Source: Gamsiella multidivaricata
Lineage: Eukaryota > Mortierellomycota > Mortierellomycetes > Mortierellales > Mortierellaceae
Length of the DNA stretch: 64,000 nucleotides
Direction of reading: 5' to 3'
NCBI RefSeq assembly: GCF_025024155.1
Contig: NW_026251712.1
Coordinates: forward strand, 362,501 to 426,500
The notes below the pieces were generated by a model that was not told the DNA's origin, made no database searches, and was given only the letters and a program-made list of their open reading frames with translations. Position 1 is the first letter of the stretch; every line of letters starts with the position of its first letter. A program made the position numbers and the translations under genes. Of the stretch, positions 51,932 to 63,413 are shown piece after piece.

Positions 51932-53439
51932 ATGAGCAGCCAGAGTGACAACATTGGTACCCATCCTGACGAACTCTCTCGTCCTGATCTCCAGCAGCCC
52001 TACCGGGATTCATTCGACGAGAAGAAGGCCAAGAGGCGTGGATTGGGCAACCCCGTCAAGGCCGTCTCGCGCGGTGTCTCCCAGGGCACCAATGTCGTTC
52101 GCGGAGGTATCTCACAGGGCACCAATGTTGTTCGCGGGGGTATCTCACAGGGTAGGTTTCTCCACCAACGTTGGATTGGTGGCTTTCTTTTTTAACCTTT
52201 TGATTCGATCGAGTCTGGTTTTGACATTTGACATGTACAATAATGCGCATATAGTTGAGAAGGGCGTGAACAACGTTGGAAACACGTTGAACAAGGTACC
52301 CGGTGTCAAGCAGGGGGTCTCCTTCTTTGCGGACTACCGCAAGTTCATGGATCGTGGCAATGTCATTGACCTGGCTGTTGCAGTCGTTATCGGTATGTAT
52401 AAACTCTCGACTTGCTGAGTGAACACTGACTGGACTGAACTGGACGGGGACGGGGACTGGACAGGATCGAGTCCGCTAATACCGTATCTACCGTGTCTTG
52501 ATCCTTTCATTTGCCTGGACAAAAACAGGTGCTGCTTTCACCGCTGTAAGTTTATAATACCGTCATATTCAGCATCTTTGTTGATCACTAGTGCCTCAGA
52601 TGGACACATTCTAAACCCTTTTATTTTACGCCTCTCTTTCTTCTTTCATAGATCGTGACAAGTTTGGTGAACGATATTATCACCCCCATTATTGCTCTGG
52701 CCTCCGGAAAGAATCTGGAGGAGAACTTTATCATTTTGCGCCGCACCAAAGATCCTGAATTTGTGGGGAAAATTGTAAGATCATCAAGCATGTCCTTTCT
52801 CGCATTGGACGATTCTCCTAAAGTGTATTCAAGTAAACTAACAACTGATCACCATTTTTCATGTCTCGGTCAACTACAACCTCCCCTCCCCCCACAGTGG
52901 CCAACGAGAGCACTTGCACAGGCCGACGGGAACATCACCTGGAACTGGGGAAATTTTATCCAGACCGTCATCAACTTCTTCATCGTCTCCGCCTGCATCT
53001 TCGTCATCGTCAAAGGTAAGGAAACACCACCTACAGCATCCTATCTATTCCTTTCTCGTCCACTGTCTCTCTCTTTCTCGCTTTCTGTCTGTTTTCCCTA
53101 CCTTCACGCCATCTGTATTCGATATCTAACCAAATCCCCCTTCTTTAATCTCTCACCCAAACAGTTTATCAAGTCGGACGTAACACTAAGACCCAGGTCA
53201 CCGAAAAGGCATGCGATTACTGCATTAAGAAGGTTCCTCTGAACGCCATCCGCTGCCCCGAATGCACCACCTGGCTGGACTGGGATGCCTGCGCCAAGGT
53301 CACGAACATGGAGAAGATCGCTGCTGCTGCTACTCCTGCTTTCACAAGTGGACCCAGCACTGCGGCCAATAGCATGCATACGCCCTTTTTTGCTTACCCT
53401 GCTCCTGCAGGCGAACCCCAGCCTTTGGGACACTTTTAA
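51932..53439 (+). CDS. mscL: MscL-type large-conductance mechanosensitive channel
   Basis: Homopentameric membrane pore opened by bilayer tension, an osmotic safety valve best known from bacteria. Model: join(51932..52151, 52255..52392, 52529..52545, 52652..52774, 52898..53015, 53165..53439), 296 residues. The channel core is in the middle: ADYRKFMDRGNVIDLAVAVV, the GAAFTAIVTSLVNDIITP pore helix, and the second helix WNWGNFIQTVINFFIVSACI. Residues 1-110 are a eukaryotic addition with an 11-residue repeat (GTNVVRGGISQ, twice). The C-terminus has CDYCIKKVPLNAIRCPEC, a zinc-ribbon-like C-x2-C-x10-C-x2-C, then a Pro/Ala-rich tail. Exon 3 is 17 nt. The acceptor of exon 5 is the least certain. AATAAA at 53542. 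The five introns show a long-domesticated gene. Confidence 0.93.
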
Positions 53440-54295
53440 ATATAATCTTCCTTGACGGAGGGTCCTTTACACATACACATACACTAAAACATCAGCGCGA
53501 TTTTTATCCGCCTGCATTTTATCATTTTATCATTTATACCTAATAAAAAAAAAGCTCCTAATGAACACCTGAATACTTTTTACTACGCATGGGTCGTTGC
53601 TGTTGCTGCTGCTTTGCTCTTATCGGCCTGCTCTTTTGCGTAGCCCTTGGACGTGCTTCTATGAGAGGTGTCTGCAAAAACGAGGCTTGTGGAACGCCCA
53701 TAATTGCGTCGCTGGACCATGTCTCGACGCGTGGGGTTTATGCCGTCGGGTGAAAAAGAAAGTTTGTGTCAATGTCTCGTTTTAAGGATTGGGCGAAGCA
53801 ATCTTTCCTAAGCGCATTTGTTTGCCACTTTCCCCCCCCCCCCCCCCCTCCAAAAAAAAAAAAAAAAAAAAAAACCAGCCTTGTACTCAAATACCAGCCT
53901 TGTACTCAAATACCAGCGCGTCGCAAGAATATCGCGAGATTCAGTTCTATCAACCGACTCTGAAAATTACTGTTGCTGACATACCAGGCTCTTTGTTTGT
54001 CCTCTTCAAGTGACAAAAAAAAAAAAAAAAATGTGTTAATAGACATGTCTTGAAAATGCAGAGGATATATCTGTCGATAGAACAGACACAGAAGAGCACA
54101 GCGAGCCGGTAGGACAGAGGACGCGCCGCGGTCCTAATCTGACGAGAAGATGCGTTGGCGGTCCTTGAACCTTTGTGTGCATCAATCGTACTATACCAGT
54201 GCAGTACACAGGCACAAAGATCAACGAACAATGCAGCACATTGCCATCAAAAAGATAAGATGCAAGTCTTGACATGAAAAGCTCGAGAGTTCTTA

Positions 54296-54335
<40 letters not shown>

Positions 54336-54628
54336 CCTGCAACTAGAGATAAAGCCCGTGGCTCATGTCCCGAAGCCAACATCCCACCATCTCCATCTTC
54401 AGAAACGTATGTCTCTGCGCAAACATTTTTGATAGCAAAGATTTAACTCGTCGTGTCCCTTCCATCCAACCCCCTTGAATGTCCCCCATAATCGTATGCT
54501 ATTCTCGATTCATTGCCTTGTCGCACAGTCTTCTGTGCACGCTTTCAATCTGTTTTCTCAGTTCCTTTGCGCCTCAGTTGGATCAAGTTAGACTTGGGCG
54601 AAGTCATTTAATTTAGAGAATTTGTCAT
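53440..54628. other. intergenic, homopolymer-rich
   Basis: Contains a C18 run followed shortly by an A24 run (about 53834-53875), a 19-bp direct repeat CCAGCCTTGTACTCAAATA (53877-53914), and a T14/A26 junction at 54296-54335. No gene recognised. Confidence 0.55.
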
Positions 54629-55230
54629 GGGTGTATACAAATGAATTGACCGGACAACTCAGATCAGCTCATTCTGACCCTTTAATGTCCACTCAAATGA
54701 CGCCTGGGTCAACTCAAATTGTGCCTGCACCCCAAAATAAAGACAAACTGGATCATCTATCCCATTTCTCACTTCTACACCCCTAACTCACTCCCATACT
54801 CCATTTATTCGCTTTCACAGGCACTACCAAGCCCAGTATCAGCCTGATCTTCTTCGCCTGGGGTAAATGTAGATTCGTTGATGCATGCCTCCTTGAAGTG
54901 GCAGAACATGGTGCTGGTACGGTTGATCCATATCTTCGATAAAGGATAAAGCGCATGTCTCCTCTTTCAATCTCACTGCTCAATGGCGTACGATCATCGC
55001 AGCCGAATAATATTTGTTGGATCCCGTTACAAAGGGTTGTCTCAACCGCAGATAGTGCAACACTTTGGATGGCTGCGTGAAGTGAGAGGTGCAGAGATCG
55101 AGTAGGGGGAAAGGCCGTTTGCGCCGTTTATTTTACGCCTTGTGCAATTGCCCCCGTCATTTGAGTGGACATTATTCTGGCTCAGAATGAGTTGACCTGA
55201 GTTACCCGGTCAACTCAAATGTATACACCC
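54629..55230. mobile_element. non-autonomous DNA element with about 75-bp terminal inverted repeats
   Basis: The left end GGGTGTATACAAATGAATTG and the reverse complement of the right end, GGGTGTATACATTTGAGTTG, start a match that continues for about 75 bp, including CTCATTCTGA and AATGTCCACTCAAATGACG on both sides. The interior (about 450 bp) has no open frame with a transposase signature. This is the form of a MITE. Flanking target-site duplication is not clear, so the superfamily is not assigned. Confidence 0.8.
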
Positions 55231-55540
55231 TTATTTTATTATTTTATTCGATTAAGAAAAGGAAAAGGATAATATTTTATTCAGACTTACAAAAACATGA
55301 ACCTCGATCTGGTCCTCCCCGGAAAAGACTTACCAAGGGAGATTCAGTCTTCTTTTTTTTTTTCTTTCGTAGAAAAGGTGATGGTGGCATAATAAAATGG
55401 CGTGGCTGTGAGGCATTACATGACCGAAGCTGCGAAAGAGACTAGGAGAAGGAAAGGGGAAGGGGAAAGAGAAAAGAGGGTATCGAGACAAGAATAAATA
55501 AGGACGTCCTCATCCCTCCCCATCCGAGGCTATATACCAT

Positions 55541-57220
55541 TTACTCCTTCGGCACAGGCAATGCCACAGGCCCCCTGCACTTATGACACAACAAATGTGC
55601 ACGGCCAGCCTTCGCACGCTCGACCTCCATAGCCGCATACTCCGTCTTCAACGGAATATACTTGCATCCCACTTTTGGACAAAACACATTCGACTTCTTG
55701 TACCTCAGTCCACAAGAGTTGCACAACGCCGAATGCGGCGTGTATCCCGGTCGCCAGCATGGCGTCTCCGTCGCACCGCATGCCTCACACCGCTTCGTGT
55801 TCATCTTGCCCTCCTTCGACTTCGACAGCCGTTTGGGAGCACTACTACTACTGCTACCGCCAGCAGCAGCAGCAGCCGAGTTACTGTTCGCCTTGGTCGT
55901 CGCCGTCTTCTTGGTTGTGCTGCTCCCCGATGCCTTGATTGTCTTGATCTTCTCAGGACTCTCCATCTCGCTGTCATCGTCTTCATTATTATGCTCCGTA
56001 ACCGAATCGCGATCCGCTTTCATCGTAGCGTCTAGCAGCGGCTTGAGTGCCTTGAGTGAGGGACGACCGCTGCTATGATTGTTGTTGGTAGCGCGAGTCT
56101 TAAGTGTCTCCTTGTTGTTTGGTTTCCGCTTCCTCTTCAGCTCCATCATCTCCTTCGTCAGCCTCACGGCAATCTCGACCTCCGAAGGCGGAATCCGGAG
56201 ATGCTCCGGAACCTGCGACTGACGCGGATTTTTGTACTGATGTTTCCGGCTGTAGACATCGTATTCTCGGTTCTGATGGACAATCTCATCGTCGTCGATG
56301 TCGATCTCGTCGTCGTCGACATCAGCGTCCTCGATAACCAAATCCTCATCTCCAGACCAATGGTGGCTATCCAACTTAACGGCAGATGCTACGCGCCTGC
56401 CTTGACGGAACGGTGCCGAACCCAGATGAGGGGACGTTGATGGTGAAGGCGAGAATCCAGCTCCATGCTGATCACGTCTGCGGTAGATCGAGGGACTATG
56501 GCGCTCAGGAACTATTCGAGTTCGAGCCAGCAATTCCGCACTGTCCTTGACAACACCATCAAGACGACGTCGTTTGCTGTTCTGACTCGACATATATCCT
56601 TGTTGTGCTTTAGATTCCTCTGCGCCCTCGAGCTCACCCGGATACTCGTCTCCGCTCTGATAATCCTCACCCTCATGAGCCATCGCCTGAGCCTTCGTGC
56701 CAGCTCCGGAGCCGCGTCTCTTCCCTGTCTGACCGTGGCCGGCGCTCTTTCTCCGCTTGGAGCCTCGAGTTGTCCTCACACCAAATTTGGTGGCGCCCTT
56801 GACGATCGAAGGCTGCTCCATGTCCTCCTCCGATTCCTCCGAGAGATCACTGCCGTCGAGGGGCACGCCCTTAGCCTGCAACTCGTCAAGTGCCACATGC
56901 ACCATATCGGAGATCAAGACTGGGTAACTCAGAATGACAGCGCCTCCAGGAGCGACCAGACCCTTGGTAGCAGGCGGGAGAATACCGGATCCCTTTACAA
57001 AGTCGAGCTCCGGACGAGGGATCAACGACTGCCGACGGATGTGGAGTTGACGCTGCGCCCACAATGGCAAAGCCGATGGATCTTCTTTGCCATCCTGCTC
57101 CATATCTCTGATGATCGAGCAATCCGAAGATGTTGATCCCGCACGCGTGTTACGGTCGTGTTGTGGCTCCGCTGCTTCAATTGAGGGATCCTCTTGCTGA
57201 CCATCTTCCTGAGACTCCAT
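55541..57220 (-). CDS. GATA-type zinc-finger nuclear protein (ASH1-like finger)
   Basis: An intronless frame of 559 residues from the first in-frame ATG. Long acidic, Ser-rich and basic disordered regions make up the first 450 residues, with nuclear-localisation-like KRRK and KRKRK clusters and an Asp/Glu run (DDDEIDIDDDE). A single GATA finger lies near residue 480: CEACGATETPCWRPG, then LCNSCGLRYKK. It is followed by a second cysteine set (FCPKVGC and LLCHKC). The NSCGLRYKK form with extra cysteines resembles the Ash1-type fingers of fungal histone-deacetylase complexes more than the nitrogen-regulator GATA factors. The frame stays open upstream of the ATG to an acceptor-like TTCAG at about 57290, so a further 5' coding exon may exist. 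Confidence 0.8.
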   Translation of the reverse strand: MESQEDGQQEDPSIEAAEPQHDRNTRAGSTSSDCSIIRDMEQDGKEDPSALPLWAQRQLHIRRQSLIPRPELDFVKGSGILPPATKGLVAPGGAVILSYPVLISDMVHVALDELQAKGVPLDGSDLSEESEEDMEQPSIVKGATKFGVRTTRGSKRRKSAGHGQTGKRRGSGAGTKAQAMAHEGEDYQSGDEYPGELEGAEESKAQQGYMSSQNSKRRRLDGVVKDSAELLARTRIVPERHSPSIYRRRDQHGAGFSPSPSTSPHLGSAPFRQGRRVASAVKLDSHHWSGDEDLVIEDADVDDDEIDIDDDEIVHQNREYDVYSRKHQYKNPRQSQVPEHLRIPPSEVEIAVRLTKEMMELKRKRKPNNKETLKTRATNNNHSSGRPSLKALKPLLDATMKADRDSVTEHNNEDDDSEMESPEKIKTIKASGSSTTKKTATTKANSNSAAAAAGGSSSSSAPKRLSKSKEGKMNTKRCEACGATETPCWRPGYTPHSALCNSCGLRYKKSNVFCPKVGCKYIPLKTEYAAMEVERAKAGRAHLLCHKCRGPVALPVPKE

Positions 57221-57478
57221 GACCACATCTGACGCCTCAAAGGAGACGACACTTGTTTGCTCTCTTGAGATAACAGCATCTTGTCTGAATATGCAAAAAA
57301 AAAAAAAAAGAAAAAAAAAAGAAAAGAAATGAAAGGCGAAACCAAAAAGGAGGCCAAAATGTTGAGTAAAATGACTGGAACAGAATCGCTCGAGTACTAG
57401 CCGCGATGCGGTGCGGTGCGATGCCTGGTAGCCTTATTTATTTTTTTTCTCCATCAAAGAAACCCATTATCCAGGCCA

Positions 57479-59185
57479 TTACCTAGCCGTGAATCCATTC
57501 CCAGGAGTAAACGGTGTTAGGGGCGAGGTCAAGCTGTTGCCCAGATTAGTACCCATGCCTGGACCGTCCTGCACCTCCATCACTCTCAAGGCCAAGACCC
57601 TGGATGTCAGTGGTGGCGTCGGCATGGAACTTGACAGAACGGGGTGATCAGTGGTTTCTGACACCTCGGCCGACTGTGCTTCTTGTCTATGCGCAGCCGA
57701 TGCTTGCTCCGCAACGATGATATCGCCGATCGACATGGTGGAGTCCTCGTCTGTGAACGTGATCGGGTGCAGCTGTGCTTGTGATGCATTCGTAGTCGCA
57801 GATAACAGCGAGGATGATTCGAGTGGGTGTGTCGCTCTGGACTGAGCGAAAGACTCTTGAACTTGGATTCCAAGGCCGGATCGGTTTGGTGGAGAGGGCG
57901 GTGTATCAAAGCGGATCGACGGAGCCGGCAGTTCCTGTATTTCTGCGCCCGAGCCGCTAGATGCGGATACGGATCTTGAGGCGGGAGAAGGGTAGGTCGC
58001 TAGCGCCTCGCTGTTCAAACCGCTACTTTCATCGCCTCTGCTTTCCGATGGAAAGGTAGAAGAAAGGGAAAGCATAGAGGGAGTACTAGCTTTGCGGAAC
58101 GGAGTCAGGGGTAGAGGCGGCGTGCCAAAGGGCAGCTGAAAGATAACACCTGGCGATGCATCCAGCGAGTCGCCTGCACTCGGGGACCGCATGGGAATGC
58201 TGCTCTTGCGTTTCGATCTCATGGCCATTGTCGGGGACATGGCTGATATGGAAGGCGACAGAGCTGGGGAGGGTGACCTGTTACGGTCAGCAGGGAAACG
58301 GAAGCTTGTCATCTCGGGAGTAGGGGGCGTGGGCGTGAAGTGATCTCCGGCCTGAGTGTTGCCCAGGAAGGCATTCTTGGAGGGCAAAGCCAAGAGAGTG
58401 TGAGCTTGAGATGCTCTGTATAGAACTGTCCTGTCGCCAAGAGGAGTTGGCACCGTTGGCGATGCGGTGGCGATAGAGGCGCGTCGGATCGGATCAAATG
58501 CCAAGGTGTCTTCTGGAAGTGGGCTGCGAGCAAGGGCTGATGCTGTTGCAGTGACGGAGCGCTGATTTGACGAGTCAGAATGGCGACGAAGAACACCTGG
58601 GACGTGGAGATGAGAGCAGGTGTCCTCGATGAATCCTTGATGATAGGCGGGAAGAGGGCGTTCTCTGTGGTGGATGACGAGGGCAGAGTCATCAACTCCC
58701 TTGAGAGACTTTTGCTTGGCGATGCGGATTGATCTTGATTTGGATGAGCTGATCAGAGGGGCGACTCGAGCAGCGATCGGCAGGGGCGGCTTTGCGCAAA
58801 GAGTGTGGTATGTTGACGGCGACGAAGGAGCCTTGGGCGATGGTGTGCTTGGTCTTGGGGAGTTAGCCGATGATCGATGTGGATGGGAGGATGGATGTGA
58901 AAATGAATGTGAGATCTGGATAGCGCTATGGACATCATGGGACTCGAGAGTGTTGTTGTTGGCAGTGATATTAGATCGCAGGAGGCCCTTTCTCTGGAGG
59001 GCCTGGATGTCTCTTTGGCTGAGATGGGCAGTGGCACTGGATGTGGGGCTCTGCAGCGCCGAGAGGCTGAAGCGCATCCGTCTGGGGGACAGCGAGGATG
59101 GCTCGGCAGGCACGGGCACAGGCACAGGTCCAGGCACGGGCACGGGCGCAGCCATTGTGGGGACTGTCAGATTGGATATGGACAT
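57479..59185 (-). CDS. Ser/Pro-rich disordered protein of unknown function
   Basis: An intronless frame of 568 residues from ATG 59185. The frame is open further upstream, but that part is His/Phe-rich and looks like untranslated leader. The protein is Ser/Pro/Thr-rich throughout with many SP and TP sites (TPSPKAPSSPS, TPTPPTPEMT, SPSPALSPS) and begins with a Pro-Val repeat (PVPVPGPVPVPVPAE). Conserved-looking blocks are SPRRMRFSL, LSQRDIQALQRKGLL and SIRIAKQKSLKGVDDSALV. No domain is recognised. The density of proline-directed sites suggests a kinase-regulated scaffold or regulator, but that is only an inference. It lies in tandem, 260 bp upstream of the GATA-finger gene on the same strand. 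Confidence 0.7.
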   Translation of the reverse strand: MSISNLTVPTMAAPVPVPGPVPVPVPAEPSSLSPRRMRFSLSALQSPTSSATAHLSQRDIQALQRKGLLRSNITANNNTLESHDVHSAIQISHSFSHPSSHPHRSSANSPRPSTPSPKAPSSPSTYHTLCAKPPLPIAARVAPLISSSKSRSIRIAKQKSLKGVDDSALVIHHRERPLPAYHQGFIEDTCSHLHVPGVLRRHSDSSNQRSVTATASALARSPLPEDTLAFDPIRRASIATASPTVPTPLGDRTVLYRASQAHTLLALPSKNAFLGNTQAGDHFTPTPPTPEMTSFRFPADRNRSPSPALSPSISAMSPTMAMRSKRKSSIPMRSPSAGDSLDASPGVIFQLPFGTPPLPLTPFRKASTPSMLSLSSTFPSESRGDESSGLNSEALATYPSPASRSVSASSGSGAEIQELPAPSIRFDTPPSPPNRSGLGIQVQESFAQSRATHPLESSSLLSATTNASQAQLHPITFTDEDSTMSIGDIIVAEQASAAHRQEAQSAEVSETTDHPVLSSSMPTPPLTSRVLALRVMEVQDGPGMGTNLGNSLTSPLTPFTPGNGFTAR

Positions 59186-62100
59186 TTTGTGCGGGGAACA
59201 AGGACTTGTTCTGTTGTGGATCAAAAGGAGGATGAAGAAAGACCAGCTGATGGATGGGTTACTTGAAGGGAAGAAGAAATAAAAAACAAAAGTTGGCTGC
59301 AGGAGAAAAAAAGACGGATGATGATGATGATAACGATGATGATGGTCAGCGACGATATCCTCACAAATAACACATACACCCGCACCCATGTAGTCAATAC
59401 AACCAGCTCCTGTTGTATTCAATTAGTAGAAAGACTACGAGATGAAAACGGATATTCCTTCTCCTTCTTCGTCTTTTTTCCCCCCCCTCTTCGGTCCATC
59501 TACCTAGCCGGCATCATTATGCGCTCCATGTCCAAAGGGCCCTTTCTTTCACAGCCTCGCTCGATCTGGTTTCTCCAAATATCCATCTCTCTTTTGATTG
59601 TGTCCCTTACCACTTTCCTTCTTATCATTTCCTCTTTACAACATCGTATATTGATCATGCAATTGAAGCAGAGCATTGAGATGGAGCAGATTGCGTATTA
59701 CATTTACAATGTGTATTTCTACAGCTACAGCCTGCACTTTTTTTTCTGTATTGTGTGAGTGTGAGTTTATCTGTGTGCCATGGGCGCAAGTGAATGTCCC
59801 TCTCTTCTAAAAATGACCCAGCCGATTGCTGAGACTATTGTGAGTTTTTTTTTTTTTTTTTTTTTTTTTCTTTAGCGGGTACTGAAAACGGATCAGGCAA
59901 CCAGCGGCACACAATGCACGACTTCGAAACGAGGACACAGTGAGGAGAACGACATGTCGTGCTTATTCGTGAAAATGAATGGTATGAGTGTGATGTCCGT
60001 ACTGCCCTCAGTCGACAAGCAATTGGAGTTGATCTAGCATCAGCACCAATATCAACACCAGTACTACCAGTACCTGTCATGCATTGAGACAACAGCGTAC
60101 TGGGTTGGTGGAGAAGGGGGGAAAAAAAAGAAATTGGGCGGATGATCACCATAGAGAGAGAAAGAGTGAGCGAAGCGAGAGAGCAGTTGCAGAAACCCAA
60201 GCCAAAAAAAAGTATGATGAATAGCGGTCTGGACAGCACTTGTCCGAGGTGAGGGGAGGGGGGAGAGAACAGCACAGGACAACGCAGGACAAGACACAAG
60301 TGGTTCCTCCCCTTCGTCGCTGCTGCCGACCACCCTTGTTCCTGGCAAAGTAGCATACAGGCACTCAGACACAACTCCTGTCCCGCAGAAAGTCGAGTGC
60401 AGCGCCTGACTTTTTAACTTTCATCAGCCCATCAGGGCGACAACAACTGATGTTCTCATCACTCAAACCGAAACTGATGAAAGAAAGGAGAGGGAAAGAA
60501 GGAAGAAGGATGATGGGCATCAGCTCACACTTCACACCCCACACTCCACGCCATCACATCTCTTGGTGGCAAAAAAGGGACGGCACAGTTCCAGGTGGAC
60601 GCACGCCCCACCAAAAATAACCCAGCTGGAACAGAGCACACAGCAGGGCGGAGTGTTCTTTTTGACTGCTGAGACTGTCAAGACTGCTTGTGTCCAAGAA
60701 AAATGAATGGATCGGAGGAGAGGAAGGGAGGAAGGAAGGAAGGAAGAAGGGAATAGGTATTTGGATACTTACCACGACTAATAAAGACAAGAAGTGGGAG
60801 TACGGGTGTCTGTTTTCATGGATCAGTGTAGGAGGTGTGTAGAGGAGAAGGAAACAGAGCTATCGAGTTATCGAGTAAAAGAGTAAAAGAGTGAGGAGAG
60901 GTAAAAGAATGCAAGTGAGAGTGTGTGGATGAGAGCAATGTAAGGGGAGGTGGGGGACGATAGGATAAAGAAATAGTGATGGGAAGGGAAAGGGGAGAGA
61001 AGAGATGAAGGATGGAGTGCGAAGTAAAGTGCTCGAGAAAAAGAAAAGAGGATGGTGCGGATGAAAGATATTCGAAAAGCGGGAAAGAAGACTTGGGCTG
61101 CCAGCCTATAAAAACGACAGCGTGAATTTCCACAGGCTGTGGTCAGACTAACTGGTCAAGGGAACAGAAGCGATCGCGAAAGAGAAGGCAGAGAACAGAT
61201 CGGCCCCTTTTGCTCCAATCTTGCCGCTGATCAACTTGATCCCCTTTCTCTGTCTGGCCTGGCCTGGCCTGGTCTGATCCTTGGATCCTCCTCCTTGGCG
61301 CTGTTGTCGTTCGTCGTCGTTGTTTCGTCGTCGCCATCATCTTTGTTCTCTCATGTCTCCTGCAACGAAACATAAAACAGCACAGGGTCCCGTCTCGCAA
61401 TTGAATCGGTCGTGTCATGCCATTCTTTTGTGCCCGTGGCAGATCATATGGCATGTGCGCCAGTCCATTATGCCTAGCAGCACTAGGCCACTGGGAGGGT
61501 GCGTTTTTATGCAGTGCGAAGATATGGCTGTGGGGTCACCTTGGGATCCAATGGCGCGGTATAGAAAAAGAGTAGCTTCCCTGAGAGAAGTTCAGGTGGA
61601 GAGAGACCCGGCCAGTCCTAGCTGAGCTAGTTCCGGGAGCTTTCAAATCCACAGGAAGCCCTAAAGTATGTACTCACTGGTCGAGAAATAGATTATTTTT
61701 TTTTTTTTTTTTTTGATCTGGTGATCACAATTTATTTCAGCCAGCCTGTAAAGAAAGCAAAGTGCTCAGATCCGTCCTGAATGGACGCATACATGATGCT
61801 TTGTGAATAACCGGTTTTAATGGAAGCTGTCCTTGGCTATCTGACCCCAGATCCTGGATCCAGGTCCACTGTGGACTATTCATCCTTCAAACACCTCTCC
61901 AACTGCTTACAGATACCGACCCGTGTATGTGCAATTCTTCCTCTTTGACTGCATAATGGCTGTTCAATAGATCACAACATTCGCAAGCAGATCACATCAT
62001 ATTACGGGGGAAGATCCTGAATACCTGCTGTTTGCACAATCGTGAGTGCATATCAATGATAAAGACCCCTCCTTCTCTGTCAATGCCGGCAGCTCCGTTA

Positions 62101-63413
62101 CCGTAATGTGTGGCTGGAATCTGCTTGCTCGTCTCTTCTCAAATGCCGGTGTCAGCAATAAAGAGACACACACTAGGTACGATGCTAGCCGTTGTGAGAA
62201 AATAAAGTGGACTAAACTATGTTCGACAAATGAACAAGACAAAAAAAAACATATGCCTCGAATGCATACATGACCTTGATCCGACGGGCTCAACCAAACG
62301 GGCGATTGTGTCTGCCTCAATTTTTCTGCACTGACCCTCCTCCAATGCTGAAGGTTGTGTCTGAAGCATAAGCTAGGACGACCAGCACCACAACCAACAA
62401 AAGTCGGCTCATCGGTTCATATCTTTGGGATCTATACGCCGACTTTATTCCTTCTTTCTCTTTTTTTTTTTTCTATCTTTGCTACTTTAACAATACATCT
62501 TCCGCTTAATAAAGCTAGTGCACAGCTGAAGAGCGTGCTCAGCACATACAATCGATTGCTTTTCATGAATCTCGGATCAAAGTGAAGGAGAAAAAGGAAA
62601 GAGTCGACATGGATATGAGGATATCGACAAAAAAAGAAGAAAAACAAAACTGCATGGCCCACGGTAATAAAACTGAATAAGCAGCAAACATGTTTTTCTG
62701 TTGTGCTACTCATGTGGATAGTTGTCTCATTTTTCTTTCCGTCTGTTTGCGGATACGACCCCACTTTATCCCTAGTCAATCCAACAGGAAGAAAGTAGTA
62801 AGAGATACCGCGAGAGACCCATTTCTCAATCCAATGCAGTTGCTGTGTTTGCTAAGCGATCAGCCGACCATAGACATAGATTGGTAACAATAGTAAAAGT
62901 CGACAAAGCACCACAGGAGACGCACGTACACCCCACCATGTCCCATTCCAGTCCAAATGCCACCAACTTGCACTTCCGCCCAGGTTCGTGCCCTAAACCC
63001 AAAAACGCGCTTTGTGAGTATGAAATGCGCCCAATCAAAGAGCTCGGTAGCAATTTGACCCTACAACACGTTTTCGCTACAGAAAAAAAATACGCCGAAG
63101 AGGCGGACCCCTAATCTGCAAGAAGCAAACTTATCCAAGCAGTGCTCCTTCGCTAATTCTTACGGAGTCCTGTAATCTATTTCTGTTGTTGTTGTTTTTG
63201 TACCCACAAACGTTCATTTCCTTTCCAACGATCCAACGAACATCGCATGTCATGATGACATGACATATCCTTGGATCTTCTTGACCTGTGCACGCAGTAA
63301 CGAGAGTAAAGGAGATGAACCTTGTTTATTTGAATGTATTATGTACAGAGTGAAAGAGGAAAGAATGGTATCACAGAGAAGGGTCCTGTCCCTTGCTCAT
63401 GTCCCCGATGTCT
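59186..63413. other. long intergenic region, no gene recognised
   Basis: About 4.2 kb. GA-rich tracts (60470-61060) and T tracts (59838, 61694) dominate. A TATAAAA at 61107-61113 (plus strand) is followed by no convincing gene. Frames such as 59318-59758 and 61281-61625 have biased, non-protein-like composition. A direct GGCCT repeat lies at 61256-61271. Confidence 0.5.

Noticed and set aside
59186..59422. N-terminal 79-residue extension of the Ser/Pro-rich protein
   Set aside because: His and Phe runs come from microsatellite and poly-T leader DNA. The Met at 59185 is followed by normal composition.
59318..59758. 146-codon plus-strand frame with hydrophobic end
   Set aside because: It starts in a GATGAT microsatellite opposite the leader of the minus-strand Ser/Pro-rich gene and has homopolymer-driven composition.
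61107..61113. TATAAAA on the plus strand as the promoter of a gene at 61139
   Set aside because: The following 78-codon frame is of biased composition with no domain. No gene could be built downstream.
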